Shown: piece by piece, positions 18,835 to 28,368 of the stretch
How positions within the stretch are numbered: position 1 is the stretch's first letter
How the letters are laid out: the number at the start of each line of letters is the position of its first letter
Assembly (NCBI GenBank): GCA_013151345.1
Contig: JAADIM010000080.1
Span: forward strand, 1-38,773
Direction: 5' to 3'
Source of the DNA: Gammaproteobacteria bacterium
GTDB lineage: Bacteria > Pseudomonadota > Gammaproteobacteria > SG8-11
DNA length: 38,773 bases
The notes under the pieces: model-generated
What the model was told of the DNA's origin: nothing
The model's database searches: none
The model's input: the letters and a program-made list of their open reading frames with translations, nothing else
Made by a program: the position numbers and the translations under genes

Positions 18835-21072
18835 TTATGCTCCTTCTGTGCGCTTGAGCACTTCTACGGGAATCGTTCGAACAAACTTACGACCGACCTG
18901 TGTATCATTGCCCCCCAATCTGACAAACACATCTTCTTTACCTAAGGCCGTGACTTTCACCCGGGTAGCATACATAGCCAGCTCACCCGTTTTGCTATCT
19001 GTTCTCGCTGTAAGAATCTTCAACGGATTAACGCCAAGACCTTTTGCATAACGCCCAAACTCTTCATGGCCCTGCCCCAATGGGATAGCAATGGTATCCG
19101 GATGAACACCTTTAATTATATAAGCCTTCAGCTTTATCGATCCGTTTTCAGACGCAACTTCAATTAGATCGCCATGACTAACACCAATTTTCTTCGCGGT
19201 GTTTGGGTGCATCTCTGCCCATGAATCCCAAACCACTTTTGAAATTTGGTCCGGTGATTCTTGTAACCATGGCAGATTAGCGTGGCGACCATCATATAGG
19301 CCCAATCTTGCGACGGGTGCTAGCTGATAGGGGTAAGCGGAATCAGTCTTCTCTTCCGGTAATTTAATAGTCACATTTTCTGTTGATATGGTCGATGCAA
19401 ACGTATTTTTTTGATCCGCAACATCAATCAACCCCGTCTTTAATGTCTTGTTCCAGAATTGTAGATCTCCGGCTTCAGGTTCTTTAATTGAAGATGAGCC
19501 TCGCAGGGTTTTGATCGCATCCTGCAAATATGCATAATAATCTTTATATGAACCGTACTCGTCAGGTTTTTTGTCTTTTAATAAATCGAGCAATATATCA
19601 CCCAAACCTTTGGTATCACTGTATAAGTTATTCATCAAGGGCTGTTGCACGGCGACTATATTTCGATCTTCTTGATATGCAGGGACATGCGTTCCCCAGT
19701 CTTCTGCATAGGAAGAAAGAGGTAGAACCAGATCGGCCTGCATTGTGGTTTCATCAGGAAACGTCGACACGGCCACCTTAAAACCAACATTGCCTAGCGC
19801 GTCTTTCAGGCCCAGAGAGTCAGGCGCCGTAAATACAGGATTGCTGCCGCTAAAGAAAACCACATCAAACTTTTTAGATTTAGCCGCATTAGTAAATTCA
19901 ATTAAATCACGTGTGTTACCTGGTTTTGCTTGTAACTGCGGAAAAGGAGTGGCATTGGAAGGTTGAATCGTTTTACCGACATTGCCGAGAACAATATTTA
20001 ACAGCATTATCGCTGCAACAGCGTCATAGCCATGTTCATGCCCTTCAACTGACGCACCGGCCAATACTAGGCTCGGAGAGCGTTTAATTAACGCATCACC
20101 AATTCGTTTAATATAGTCCTGAGATGTACCAGCAATTTGAGCAACTTTCTCCAGACTATATGAAGATATTAAATTTTGTTGCTCGCTCGATATATTATTT
20201 CCCGCATTCGGTGAATTCTTTATTACATAATTCACCAAACCTAACGCAATCGCCCCTTCGGAGCCGGATTTAGCAGGCACCCACAGATCGGCGTTACCAC
20301 CAGTTAACGTCATTTTACTTTCTACTTGAATGAGCGTACCGCGACCCGCACCTGCTTCTGCTGATCTAAACTCCCCCCATTTGCCGGCAAAATGAACAGG
20401 TGATACCCAAGTGCCCAGAAAATCAGCGCCGAAAGATAAAATGAGCGCCGCTTTGTCCATATGCAATTCTGGCATGGAGTCGCCCAGCATGTCTTTATTC
20501 ACTGCCTGCCAAACCGCAGCGTTAACTACATCATGTGTAAAATGGCTTTCAGTTGATGCATCGACAGCATCCAGGTAGTTAGTAATTAATGCTGATTGAT
20601 GCCCACTGATCGTACCGGTAAACCAGCCAATTTTTTTGCCTGCATTGCTTAGTTTTTGTTTTAGCGCGCTATTGGCCTGCTCCCAAGAGACAGCTATTAA
20701 TTTGCCGCCTTCACGCATCATCGGCTGGGTAATTCTATCCGGATTATAGTGGCTTTGTACGCCAGCCTGGCCCATTTGGCATGTTTTGCCTTTATTAATG
20801 GGTGAATCAGGATTTCCTTCGACCTTTAGAAAACGTCCTTCGCGTACCCGTCCATGTATGCCGCAACCTGCATCACATTGTAAACAAGTCGATGCAAACC
20901 AGACACCCACACCTGGAATGACGTACTCTTCCGGCATAAAATAGGAAACAACATCTTCCTTACCTTCTTCCAATGTGACGGTTGACGGCAAGTCGCAACC
21001 CGCAAGCGTGCCACCGACACCACTGACGCCCATCATTTTAAGAAAGTCTCTACGTTTTACTGGTCCATTCAT
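18835..21072 (-). CDS. actB: Alternative complex III molybdopterin-oxidoreductase-like subunit (ActB1)
   Basis: Tat-like motif RRDFLKMMG, lipobox-like LAGC, CLQCDAGCGIHG...KGKTCQMGQ, oxidoreductase-like body. Confidence 0.87.
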   Translation of the reverse strand: MNGPVKRRDFLKMMGVSGVGGTLAGCDLPSTVTLEEGKEDVVSYFMPEEYVIPGVGVWFASTCLQCDAGCGIHGRVREGRFLKVEGNPDSPINKGKTCQMGQAGVQSHYNPDRITQPMMREGGKLIAVSWEQANSALKQKLSNAGKKIGWFTGTISGHQSALITNYLDAVDASTESHFTHDVVNAAVWQAVNKDMLGDSMPELHMDKAALILSFGADFLGTWVSPVHFAGKWGEFRSAEAGAGRGTLIQVESKMTLTGGNADLWVPAKSGSEGAIALGLVNYVIKNSPNAGNNISSEQQNLISSYSLEKVAQIAGTSQDYIKRIGDALIKRSPSLVLAGASVEGHEHGYDAVAAIMLLNIVLGNVGKTIQPSNATPFPQLQAKPGNTRDLIEFTNAAKSKKFDVVFFSGSNPVFTAPDSLGLKDALGNVGFKVAVSTFPDETTMQADLVLPLSSYAEDWGTHVPAYQEDRNIVAVQQPLMNNLYSDTKGLGDILLDLLKDKKPDEYGSYKDYYAYLQDAIKTLRGSSSIKEPEAGDLQFWNKTLKTGLIDVADQKNTFASTISTENVTIKLPEEKTDSAYPYQLAPVARLGLYDGRHANLPWLQESPDQISKVVWDSWAEMHPNTAKKIGVSHGDLIEVASENGSIKLKAYIIKGVHPDTIAIPLGQGHEEFGRYAKGLGVNPLKILTARTDSKTGELAMYATRVKVTALGKEDVFVRLGGNDTQVGRKFVRTIPVEVLKRTEGA

Positions 21073-21158
21073 AGTTTGAATCTCTTCGTTGTTTACGCGT
21101 TAATCGCTTACTCGTTAGTCACTGGATATTATGCTGGGCAATAGAATAGACTGCCGAA

Positions 21159-21731
21159 TTACTTATGGCACTTCCAACAGTCACCAGGGCCACCATTAGC
21201 TTCGTGGCAGCTGACACACCAGCCCATATTTAGCGGCTTAACCTTGTGGGCCACGGTCATGTTTTTAACCTGGCCATGACAAAATGCACACACTTCTTTG
21301 ACATCTTCAACGGGGAAATCCTGATCAAACACGAACCGTTTTATGTGACGTTCATGCGTGAAGTGAACAAAATCGGGTAAGTCATGTACCTTTTTCCACT
21401 TGGGAGATTCACCTTTTGTCCAGTACTCGGTTAATTTTTGAATTCGAGGCTTATCAGTCGCTATTATTTTGTGACAACCCATACATTTGCTTGTCGGTGG
21501 AATGCCAGCCACCTTGCTGCGGCGCGCATAGGTATGACAATACATACAATTTATTTTATTTACTTCCACGTGAATGTCGTGCGGAAATTCAATGGGCTGT
21601 GGCACATCGACACCGTCGTGACTACCGCCCGGTGGTATCGCATCGACCGCTAAAGCGGGACTTTGGCCTGGTCCAGCAATGTAAATCACTGCAACTAATG
21701 TTGAAGCTAAAAGGTACTTCAGTGCCTTCAT
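21159..21731 (-). CDS. actA: Alternative complex III pentaheme cytochrome c subunit ActA
   Basis: Five CxxCH motifs: CMYCH, CMGCH, CAFCH, CVSCH, CWKCH; signal peptide. Confidence 0.9.
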   Translation of the reverse strand: MKALKYLLASTLVAVIYIAGPGQSPALAVDAIPPGGSHDGVDVPQPIEFPHDIHVEVNKINCMYCHTYARRSKVAGIPPTSKCMGCHKIIATDKPRIQKLTEYWTKGESPKWKKVHDLPDFVHFTHERHIKRFVFDQDFPVEDVKEVCAFCHGQVKNMTVAHKVKPLNMGWCVSCHEANGGPGDCWKCHK

Positions 21732-22050
21732 ATTAATTTATCCTGGTTCTTTACTTTAAAATAAATACTGTCATCGGGTGATACCTGAGTTAGTTGTAAG
21801 AAAAAAGTAACTAAGCGCTGGTTCTTACAAAAAACGCAAACAATAAAAATACGCCCACCTGTAACAGTGCTTTTATAATTTCTTTAACTTCTATCTAACT
21901 TATTTCAAATTTATGTCTGTCTAAATACATACGCCTTAATACTCACGTCATAATACTTAGTTAGGATTCGGATGCGCCATCAATAATAGTGACAAATGCG
22001 TAAGCACTCACTATAGGCTATAGGCACATAGTTACTGCGAGGAACGGTAC

Positions 22051-22109
22051 GGCAGGGCTCTATTCAACGCCTCTGCACGTTTACCTATGAAAAAAGAGGG
22101 GCACCTGCC
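22051..22109. other. Candidate structured RNA/DNA element in long intergenic region
   Basis: Nested pairings ggcagg(22051-22056)/cctgcc(22104-22109) and cctct(22070-22074)/agagg(22095-22099). Confidence 0.25.
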
Positions 22110-22722
22110 ATTTCCGGCCAAGCTCCCTACAAATAACACACTCCCCTTACTTAAACTAATCCTTCAATTCTATTTTTTAATTTTTATTACCTTATCGTTG
22201 TAACTTAATGTATTCAAATACAGTTTTTATTTAAATACATTCTTTTGAACTACTATTTCTAACTAATAGTTTTCAAGTACAGCTTTCAAATACGGTCGTT
22301 TAAATATCAGTATATTCCGATATTATATTCTTCTTACAAAATTAGTCTGTTAGCAACGCGTCAGCGATCCTAGAACAATCGAATGCAAGGTGTCAACACT
22401 CTAGTTAACGAAAATCAACTTGAATATCAAAAAGCATATAAGGAGAGTATGAGGATGATGAAAATATAAACTAAGAACAAAACTGTGCAACAACTGAGGA
22501 TTAAGCCATACACTAAACGATGTAACTATGGATTAAACCATACATTCAAAAACAAAATGAAAAACCTAGAAATGGATTGTTAGACAACAAAACGATAAAG
22601 CCCGGAGTCCATCTTTTAGCGGCACATTTTATTACACTACTATTGTTTTTGTTGCAAGGAAAAAGTAAGCATCATCGCTAACTCACCATCGCCAGACAAG
22701 CGATTTTTCGCATATTGCGTTT

Positions 22723-25700
22723 TTACCCTTCTTTTGAGTCACTCTCCTTTAGTCTTAGCGTATCAATTTTTTCTTTTAGATCAGTTATAGTCTTCGCTTG
22801 TGAATGCAATCTCTCCATTTTATGTAAAATAGACTGAGCCCATTTCAGATTTCCCTCTTCCATAGCGGCTTCTGCAAACTCCGATAATTGTTTTGTCTGC
22901 TTTTGTATTGCCTCCACCAACTGCCTTGCCGCATTATCCATTTTTGAGGCTTGCCCAAGCATCGCAAAATATTTCACCAACACCCTGAGTTGCGGTATTT
23001 CCGTCGAATCATCTGCTATAAGCTTCTCTAGTTGGGCACCTGCACTTTTCAGGTCTTGCTGTGCTAAACCGATTAACTGCCACTTTTTCTCATAATCGGT
23101 GAGTGGTTTTACATTGGCCAGAGCTTGCCAGTCTCTCTTGGCGTACATTAAATAAGCTGCCGCCAGGCGACGTTGATCTTTTTCCTTAATTTTAGAGACA
23201 ATTTGCTCAGCTTTTCTAATACGCCCCAAATCTGCCAACACTACAATTTGAGATTTACGGGTGCCGTCCAACCATTCATCATGCTGATCGTAAAACTCAA
23301 TCGCCGCCTCCAGATTGCCCGTTTGCCATAATATTTCATATTCAAGCCCCCTGCCCCATTGCTCATTGATTTTGGTAATTTGTTTGGCCAGCAGTTTCGC
23401 AATATCCAGGCTATTCCAATGCATCAAATATTGCCCCAATTTAAAGAGTCGCGGCGGCGCCTGTTCTTCTTTCAAATACGGCAACACATCGAAAGTAAAG
23501 TGACTAACGAGAAATTTATAGGGGTCTTCATCACCTGTTGGTCGCCTGATTATTCTTGACAAGCGCACTTCGGAGAGAATATTGGTATCTGTGTTTAAAG
23601 GACTCTGCCCAATGGCTTTTACCATTTCTTCACGCGATAAACCGAAATACCACAACAAGTGTTCCGGCTGATAAAGGTTATGTTTAGCAAGCAGCTTGGC
23701 TATATTTTCTCTTTGGGTTCGCTTAGACACACGATCAAAATCAAAAACCAGTTTATTTTGTGAACCAAATATTAAAAAATCGCCGGTTTTAATATCTGCA
23801 AAACTGACAGCTTCAGGAAATACCGTGACAAACGAATTGAGCAACGCGCGCAGTGTTGTAACATCCATGTTAAAAAGATTAATCCACTGTCCATAAATAC
23901 CATCAGGGTTCAAGCGCGATTTAACAACATTAAAAAACTCTTTAGTAAAAACGTTCGCGGCACCAGCGCGCCAGGGATGTGAAGGTTGTGCCACTATAAT
24001 ATCGTAAGTATCCTTTTCGACGAGCAACGTATTTCGAGCATCATTAAAATTTAATTGTACTCGAGGATCTTTTAACGCAGCTATTTCACCACCCATGATA
24101 GCGCGCCCAGCGTCCACAACTGAAGGCTCTAGTTCAACAACCCGAATTGATTGCAAATCCGTGTACGTTAATGCTTTGGTGGTAATACCACCACCAAAGC
24201 CAACAACAAACGCTTTTTTAGGATCTTCATGGAGAAAATAAGGCATTAGACCTAACAAGGATTCGACAATCAACGAGTTATATTCATCTTCCATATCAAT
24301 GAATGATTCGTTTAATCCATTGTTTTGCAATTTTACGTGCACACCGTCAAAAGTAATCATACTAACTACTCCGGCTTTGCCTTCTTTCAGATACAAAAAC
24401 TCGGGTTTCTTTCCCTCACGTAGATCCCTATCATAACCTACGGACGCAATGAGCTGCTTATAATCCAAGTGTGGGAATATCCAATTACTTGTAACCGCGA
24501 TAAACGTAAAAACGACTACGGCTACACGGATTTTCGTCGACACTATTGATCGAATAAAAAAGAACGGCAAAATCAATATGAGCGCCGCCATCGCAGTTAA
24601 TAACCAATCCGTACCCAGTTCAGGAATAATCCAAAATCCGGCTAAAATTGAGCCAAAAATGCTGGCCAAGGTATTCACCGCATACGCTTTTCCAATGCGC
24701 GATCGAACACCACTCAAGTTGCCGCAATACAATCGAAGATTAATCGGGAATAGTGCGCCAAACAAAAAAGTCGGTATGAACAGCAACAAAAATATAAAAC
24801 TATACTTTACGCTATGCACAATAAAATCTGGCGCCGGAAAATGATTAATCGCCTGATAAATATTCGGAACAAAACTCAAGCCGGCACGTGTCATTAACAG
24901 ACTTGCGCCCAGTAAAACTAAACCAACCGCCATCCAGGTTTGCGGCGACGACATCGTCTCAATGCGTGATTTAATCGCCCACGAACCCGCTGCAATCCCG
25001 GTTAAAAAAATAGTCAATATCGCTGCGAAACCATAAATTGTGGTACCAGCAAAAATTACCAAAAATTTAGTCCAACCGACTTCGGTCGCAATCGCAACAA
25101 AGCCGGTAAAAAATAAAACGACCAAAGCTTGTAAACGTAATGGCGCCTGTTCCTTGGTGTTTACGTTAGCAGACGCACTAGCTATCACAACCTTAGTATC
25201 AGACACGGGTTCGATAGCCGGAAGTGTTAAATTACGATTGATATACAACGCCACCAAGACGATGCCGATATTGATAGTGAAAGCAATAAAGATAGAACCA
25301 TCTAACCCCCAGTTAGGAATAAACACAAAACCGGACAAACACGCGCCGGCAACAGCACCCGCAGTATTTAAACTATACAACTGACTCATGCGCAAACCCA
25401 TCTGCGCCTCGCGACGAATCATGATGGACGCCATCACGGGAAAGGTCGCACCCATACAAAGCGTTGGCAAGATAAGCAGCGCCATTGTAATAACAAACTT
25501 CATGGGTAACGTGGAACCCAGTTCAGGCATCAATGCCATAACTGCATCCAGATTCAATAAGACAGGCAATAAGGCTAATCCCGATATGCCAATAATGATT
25601 TCGAGAAAAATATAAGGACGAAAATTATCAATACGGTTACGAGTTATGCGTTCAGCAAGATAACTGCCAAGCGCAAGCCCCATAAAGAACGCAGCCAGCA

Positions 25701-25860
25701 CTGTACTAATGGCAGCACTTGTTGATCCCATGCTTAAACCTAACAGACGCACCCACGTCACTTGATAAGTCAAGCTGGCAATCCCTGATAACAATAAAAA
25801 TGCCGCAGACAAATAAAATAAATTTACATCTTTTATTTGTCTGTTTTGGTTGCTACTCAC
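22723..25860 (-). CDS. Large fused MFS / spermidine synthase-like protein with C-terminal helical (TPR-like) region
   Basis: 1045 aa; multi-TM N-terminal region, AFVVGFGGGITTKALTYTD...RVVELEPSVVDAGRAI, helical C-terminus. Confidence 0.8.
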   Translation of the reverse strand: MSSNQNRQIKDVNLFYLSAAFLLLSGIASLTYQVTWVRLLGLSMGSTSAAISTVLAAFFMGLALGSYLAERITRNRIDNFRPYIFLEIIIGISGLALLPVLLNLDAVMALMPELGSTLPMKFVITMALLILPTLCMGATFPVMASIMIRREAQMGLRMSQLYSLNTAGAVAGACLSGFVFIPNWGLDGSIFIAFTINIGIVLVALYINRNLTLPAIEPVSDTKVVIASASANVNTKEQAPLRLQALVVLFFTGFVAIATEVGWTKFLVIFAGTTIYGFAAILTIFLTGIAAGSWAIKSRIETMSSPQTWMAVGLVLLGASLLMTRAGLSFVPNIYQAINHFPAPDFIVHSVKYSFIFLLLFIPTFLFGALFPINLRLYCGNLSGVRSRIGKAYAVNTLASIFGSILAGFWIIPELGTDWLLTAMAALILILPFFFIRSIVSTKIRVAVVVFTFIAVTSNWIFPHLDYKQLIASVGYDRDLREGKKPEFLYLKEGKAGVVSMITFDGVHVKLQNNGLNESFIDMEDEYNSLIVESLLGLMPYFLHEDPKKAFVVGFGGGITTKALTYTDLQSIRVVELEPSVVDAGRAIMGGEIAALKDPRVQLNFNDARNTLLVEKDTYDIIVAQPSHPWRAGAANVFTKEFFNVVKSRLNPDGIYGQWINLFNMDVTTLRALLNSFVTVFPEAVSFADIKTGDFLIFGSQNKLVFDFDRVSKRTQRENIAKLLAKHNLYQPEHLLWYFGLSREEMVKAIGQSPLNTDTNILSEVRLSRIIRRPTGDEDPYKFLVSHFTFDVLPYLKEEQAPPRLFKLGQYLMHWNSLDIAKLLAKQITKINEQWGRGLEYEILWQTGNLEAAIEFYDQHDEWLDGTRKSQIVVLADLGRIRKAEQIVSKIKEKDQRRLAAAYLMYAKRDWQALANVKPLTDYEKKWQLIGLAQQDLKSAGAQLEKLIADDSTEIPQLRVLVKYFAMLGQASKMDNAARQLVEAIQKQTKQLSEFAEAAMEEGNLKWAQSILHKMERLHSQAKTITDLKEKIDTLRLKESDSKEG

Positions 25861-26362
25861 ACACTACTCCCTGTCCCAGCATTTGGTCTCGATGACGGCG
25901 CTGACGCGTATTAATTTGTATAAGATAAAGTTTAAGTAGAGAAAGACACAAGTGTTTATAAAGAAAATTTTTTATTTATAAAACAGTAAGGTCTATAACA
26001 CAGCCATCCCTGCATTTAGAATTAATATAAAAATGCGGGACTGACTGGTATTCTCCTAAGCCTAACTTCGCGAAAATAATTTGAAATTCACTCAGTTTTA
26101 TTTTACCCCCCCCCCTCCTCATCCCGAAACAAGCTTTAAATCATCAATACTATCAAAATGTTACAGCGATAACTGCAAAAAAATTATAAGCTTATAACTT
26201 TTTGACATGAGCTTATAGATTTGGTACGTTAAGACATCACAGCTACCTAGGGGAAGTGGGATTTTATTCGACATTAGTTAATTCCGCTAGTTAAACGTGA
26301 CGTTAGTCTGACGTATACCGGGTTGGGTACTTTCGGTTTAGTGTTTCACATATAGCATGCTT

Positions 26363-26381
26363 TATAACATCGCGTGTTATA
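26363..26381. promoter_or_regulatory. Perfect inverted repeat upstream of Gly/Met microgene 1
   Basis: tataaca-tcgcg-tgttata. Confidence 0.35.
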
Positions 26382-26482
26382 TAAATCGTAAGTAACAACG
26401 CCGTACCAAGTTAGCCTAACACTTAACGCTAGCAGCAATGCTGGTCACTTTGTCATAATCACTTAAACTCAGGAGAAATACT

Positions 26483-26572
26483 ATGGGTGGAATGGGTGGC
26501 GGTGGCGGTGGCATGGGCGGCGGTATGGGCGGTGGTATGGGCGGTGGTGGAGGAATGGGCGGCGGAATGTAA
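26483..26572 (+). CDS. 29-aa peptide composed only of Gly and Met
   Basis: MGGMGGGGGGMGGGMGGGMGGGGGMGGGM*; RBS aggaga 6 nt upstream of ATG; missing from ORF track on this strand. Confidence 0.7.
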   Translation: MGGMGGGGGGMGGGMGGGMGGGGGMGGGM

Positions 26573-26704
26573 TTCGCTGAACACTCTCTATTACTGAACA
26601 TAGTTACCAAACTACATAACGCTAAAGTCTATGTACACTCGTTACTACATAAAAACGTAAGATGTAAATATGTATATTATTTATTAGCAATAAAACAAGG
26701 GGAT

Positions 26705-26732
26705 AAGGGGATGTCGCTGTTTGACTCCCCTT
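26705..26732. terminator. Possible stem-loop terminator downstream of microgene 1
   Basis: aagggga ... tcccctt followed by T-rich tract. Confidence 0.4.
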
Positions 26733-26863
26733 TCTATATTTGTACTTTTGATCTTTCTACTTTTACTTTCCGCTTTATAAAAGATGCTTAACACAGAGTA
26801 CAACATTCCTTCCTGCCTAACTCAATGTTATACAAAAATATACTGATAACCCCTGATTTAATT

Positions 26864-26941
26864 GTGGGGCGATACATCGTGGAGCTATGCATTTGTGGAG
26901 CTATGCATTTGTGGAGCCATGCATTGTGAGACTATGACTTA
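26864..26941. repeat. About 16-bp tandem repeats (gtggagctatgcattt), 5 units, outer ones degenerate
   Basis: Units at 26864, 26879, 26895, 26911, 26926. Confidence 0.8.
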
Positions 26942-27213
26942 AGATGCGACTATGTCTATTGTTTTGACTATCGGTAGTAGGCCTGCTACACTTTTTTTGA
27001 GTCATAGAGAGTTTCATGAATTAAACAATTTAAAAAATAGAAACAAAAAATTATTCGTTATCTATGGGGAAGTACGGGCGGGGGGTAGCAACGTTCACAT
27101 TTGAAGTCTGTTCTGTATGACAATTCGCTGCATCATAAGATGAATTAATATTAGAATAAGAACTGCATAGTGTTACGTATAACCATCACAAGTTAATCGT
27201 ATAACAAACGTAT

Positions 27214-27324
27214 CAATTAAGATTACAGTTAAGAATACAGTTAAGAATACAATTAGCGATGTGTGAAGCACTATTAGAAACTTGATAGTGAAATACTTGA
27301 TAGTGAAATACTTAATAGTAAAAC
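27214..27324. repeat. Two short tandem arrays: 12 bp (cagttaagaata) x3 and 15 bp (acttgatagtgaaat) x3
   Basis: Read directly at 27214-27249 and 27280-27324. Confidence 0.8.
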
Positions 27325-27350
27325 AAGGGCCACGTAAAGTGGCCCTTGTT
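27322..27350. terminator. Bidirectional rho-independent terminator
   Basis: aacaagggccac gtaaa gtggcccttgtt between convergent genes. Confidence 0.85.
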
Positions 27351-27415
27351 TATTCTTCGACATGCTTCTGCCTAATCGAGACGCCTTTTCATCACCCCTA
27401 AGTTTACGCTTATGT

Positions 27416-28246
27416 TTATAATTCTAGGCGGAAATACAACAAACTGACCAACCCGTCTGCAGCGGCGACGATCATTTCTGAGTTAGTTTTGTGAACGACC
27501 GTACCAATTTCGTAATTGTGTGATTGCGTCCACGCGTTAAGTCCATAGACCGACCAATTTTTGTTATCAAATCGAGCAAAGCACCCCGTTTTTCCAAATG
27601 CACGGCAGATACGCTCTAATTCTTCAACTGGTTTATGCCAGTCGAGGCTGCGCTGGTCTTTATCAGGTCTTGGCCAGTAGCTTGCGTCATCGCCTTGCGG
27701 CGTTGCATTATCCCAAAACCGATCAATTTCAGTGACTACTTCCAACAGCAAATCTTTTGCTAATAGCTGCAATCTAGCCGACAATGATTCGAAAGTTTCA
27801 TGCTCGGTTATCGGAAAGGACTGCTGGCGCAAAATATCGCCCGCGTCGTATTCCTGGGTCAATTTATGTATCGTCACACCGCATTGCTTGAGGTTTTTGA
27901 GAATAATCCATGGCAAAGGCATCACACCTCGTCCAATCGGTAATAAGGTAGGATGAATATTAATACCTTTTATCGTCGTCGAAGACAAATCAGGGATCTT
28001 GTAATAATACGCTGCAGTAACTAATAACTCACACCCTTCGTTGTGTAGCTGGTTGATAATTTGTGCATCAACACGCTCCTGCGTGACAGGTATTTTATGT
28101 TCGCGACACATTTCAAAAATATACTGATTATGATCAACCTGATTATCGCACGGCACGGTATAGACACGATAAACATCCTGCCCATCCGCAAGCAGCGCCG
28201 CAAGTGCGGCGCTAAAAAAATCATAACCAAAATAAGCAATTTTCAT
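27416..28246 (-). CDS. Formyltransferase-family protein (methionyl-tRNA/ArnA-like fold)
   Basis: GINIHPTLLPIGRG and VTIHKLTQEYDAGDIL carry the expected N-H-D catalytic residues. Confidence 0.82.
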   Translation of the reverse strand: MKIAYFGYDFFSAALAALLADGQDVYRVYTVPCDNQVDHNQYIFEMCREHKIPVTQERVDAQIINQLHNEGCELLVTAAYYYKIPDLSSTTIKGINIHPTLLPIGRGVMPLPWIILKNLKQCGVTIHKLTQEYDAGDILRQQSFPITEHETFESLSARLQLLAKDLLLEVVTEIDRFWDNATPQGDDASYWPRPDKDQRSLDWHKPVEELERICRAFGKTGCFARFDNKNWSVYGLNAWTQSHNYEIGTVVHKTNSEMIVAAADGLVSLLYFRLEL

Positions 28247-28368
28247 TGACTTAGTTTACTCTTTTTTTGGGCCAGAGGCTTTGTTCTTTGCTTGCCAGAC
28301 CACATAATATACATTCTGAAAATAACCCTGGCAATTTAAAACCTGGATCAACAAAAAGACACCGAATC

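Noticed and set aside
18835-21072. Tetrathionate, polysulfide or formate-type molybdoenzyme
   Set aside because: Full gene set with pentaheme ActA, DUF3341-like ActD, monoheme ActE and second NrfD-like ActF fits alternative complex III better
22051-22109. Known riboswitch (cyclic di-GMP or cobalamin)
   Set aside because: Core consensus motifs of those classes were not found; reported only as a weak structured candidate
26416-26610. Antisense 64-aa polyproline ORF (PPPIPPPPPIPPP...) opposite microgene 1
   Set aside because: Pro runs are the automatic complement of GGN codons; the + strand has the RBS and clean start/stop, so the Gly/Met frame is preferred
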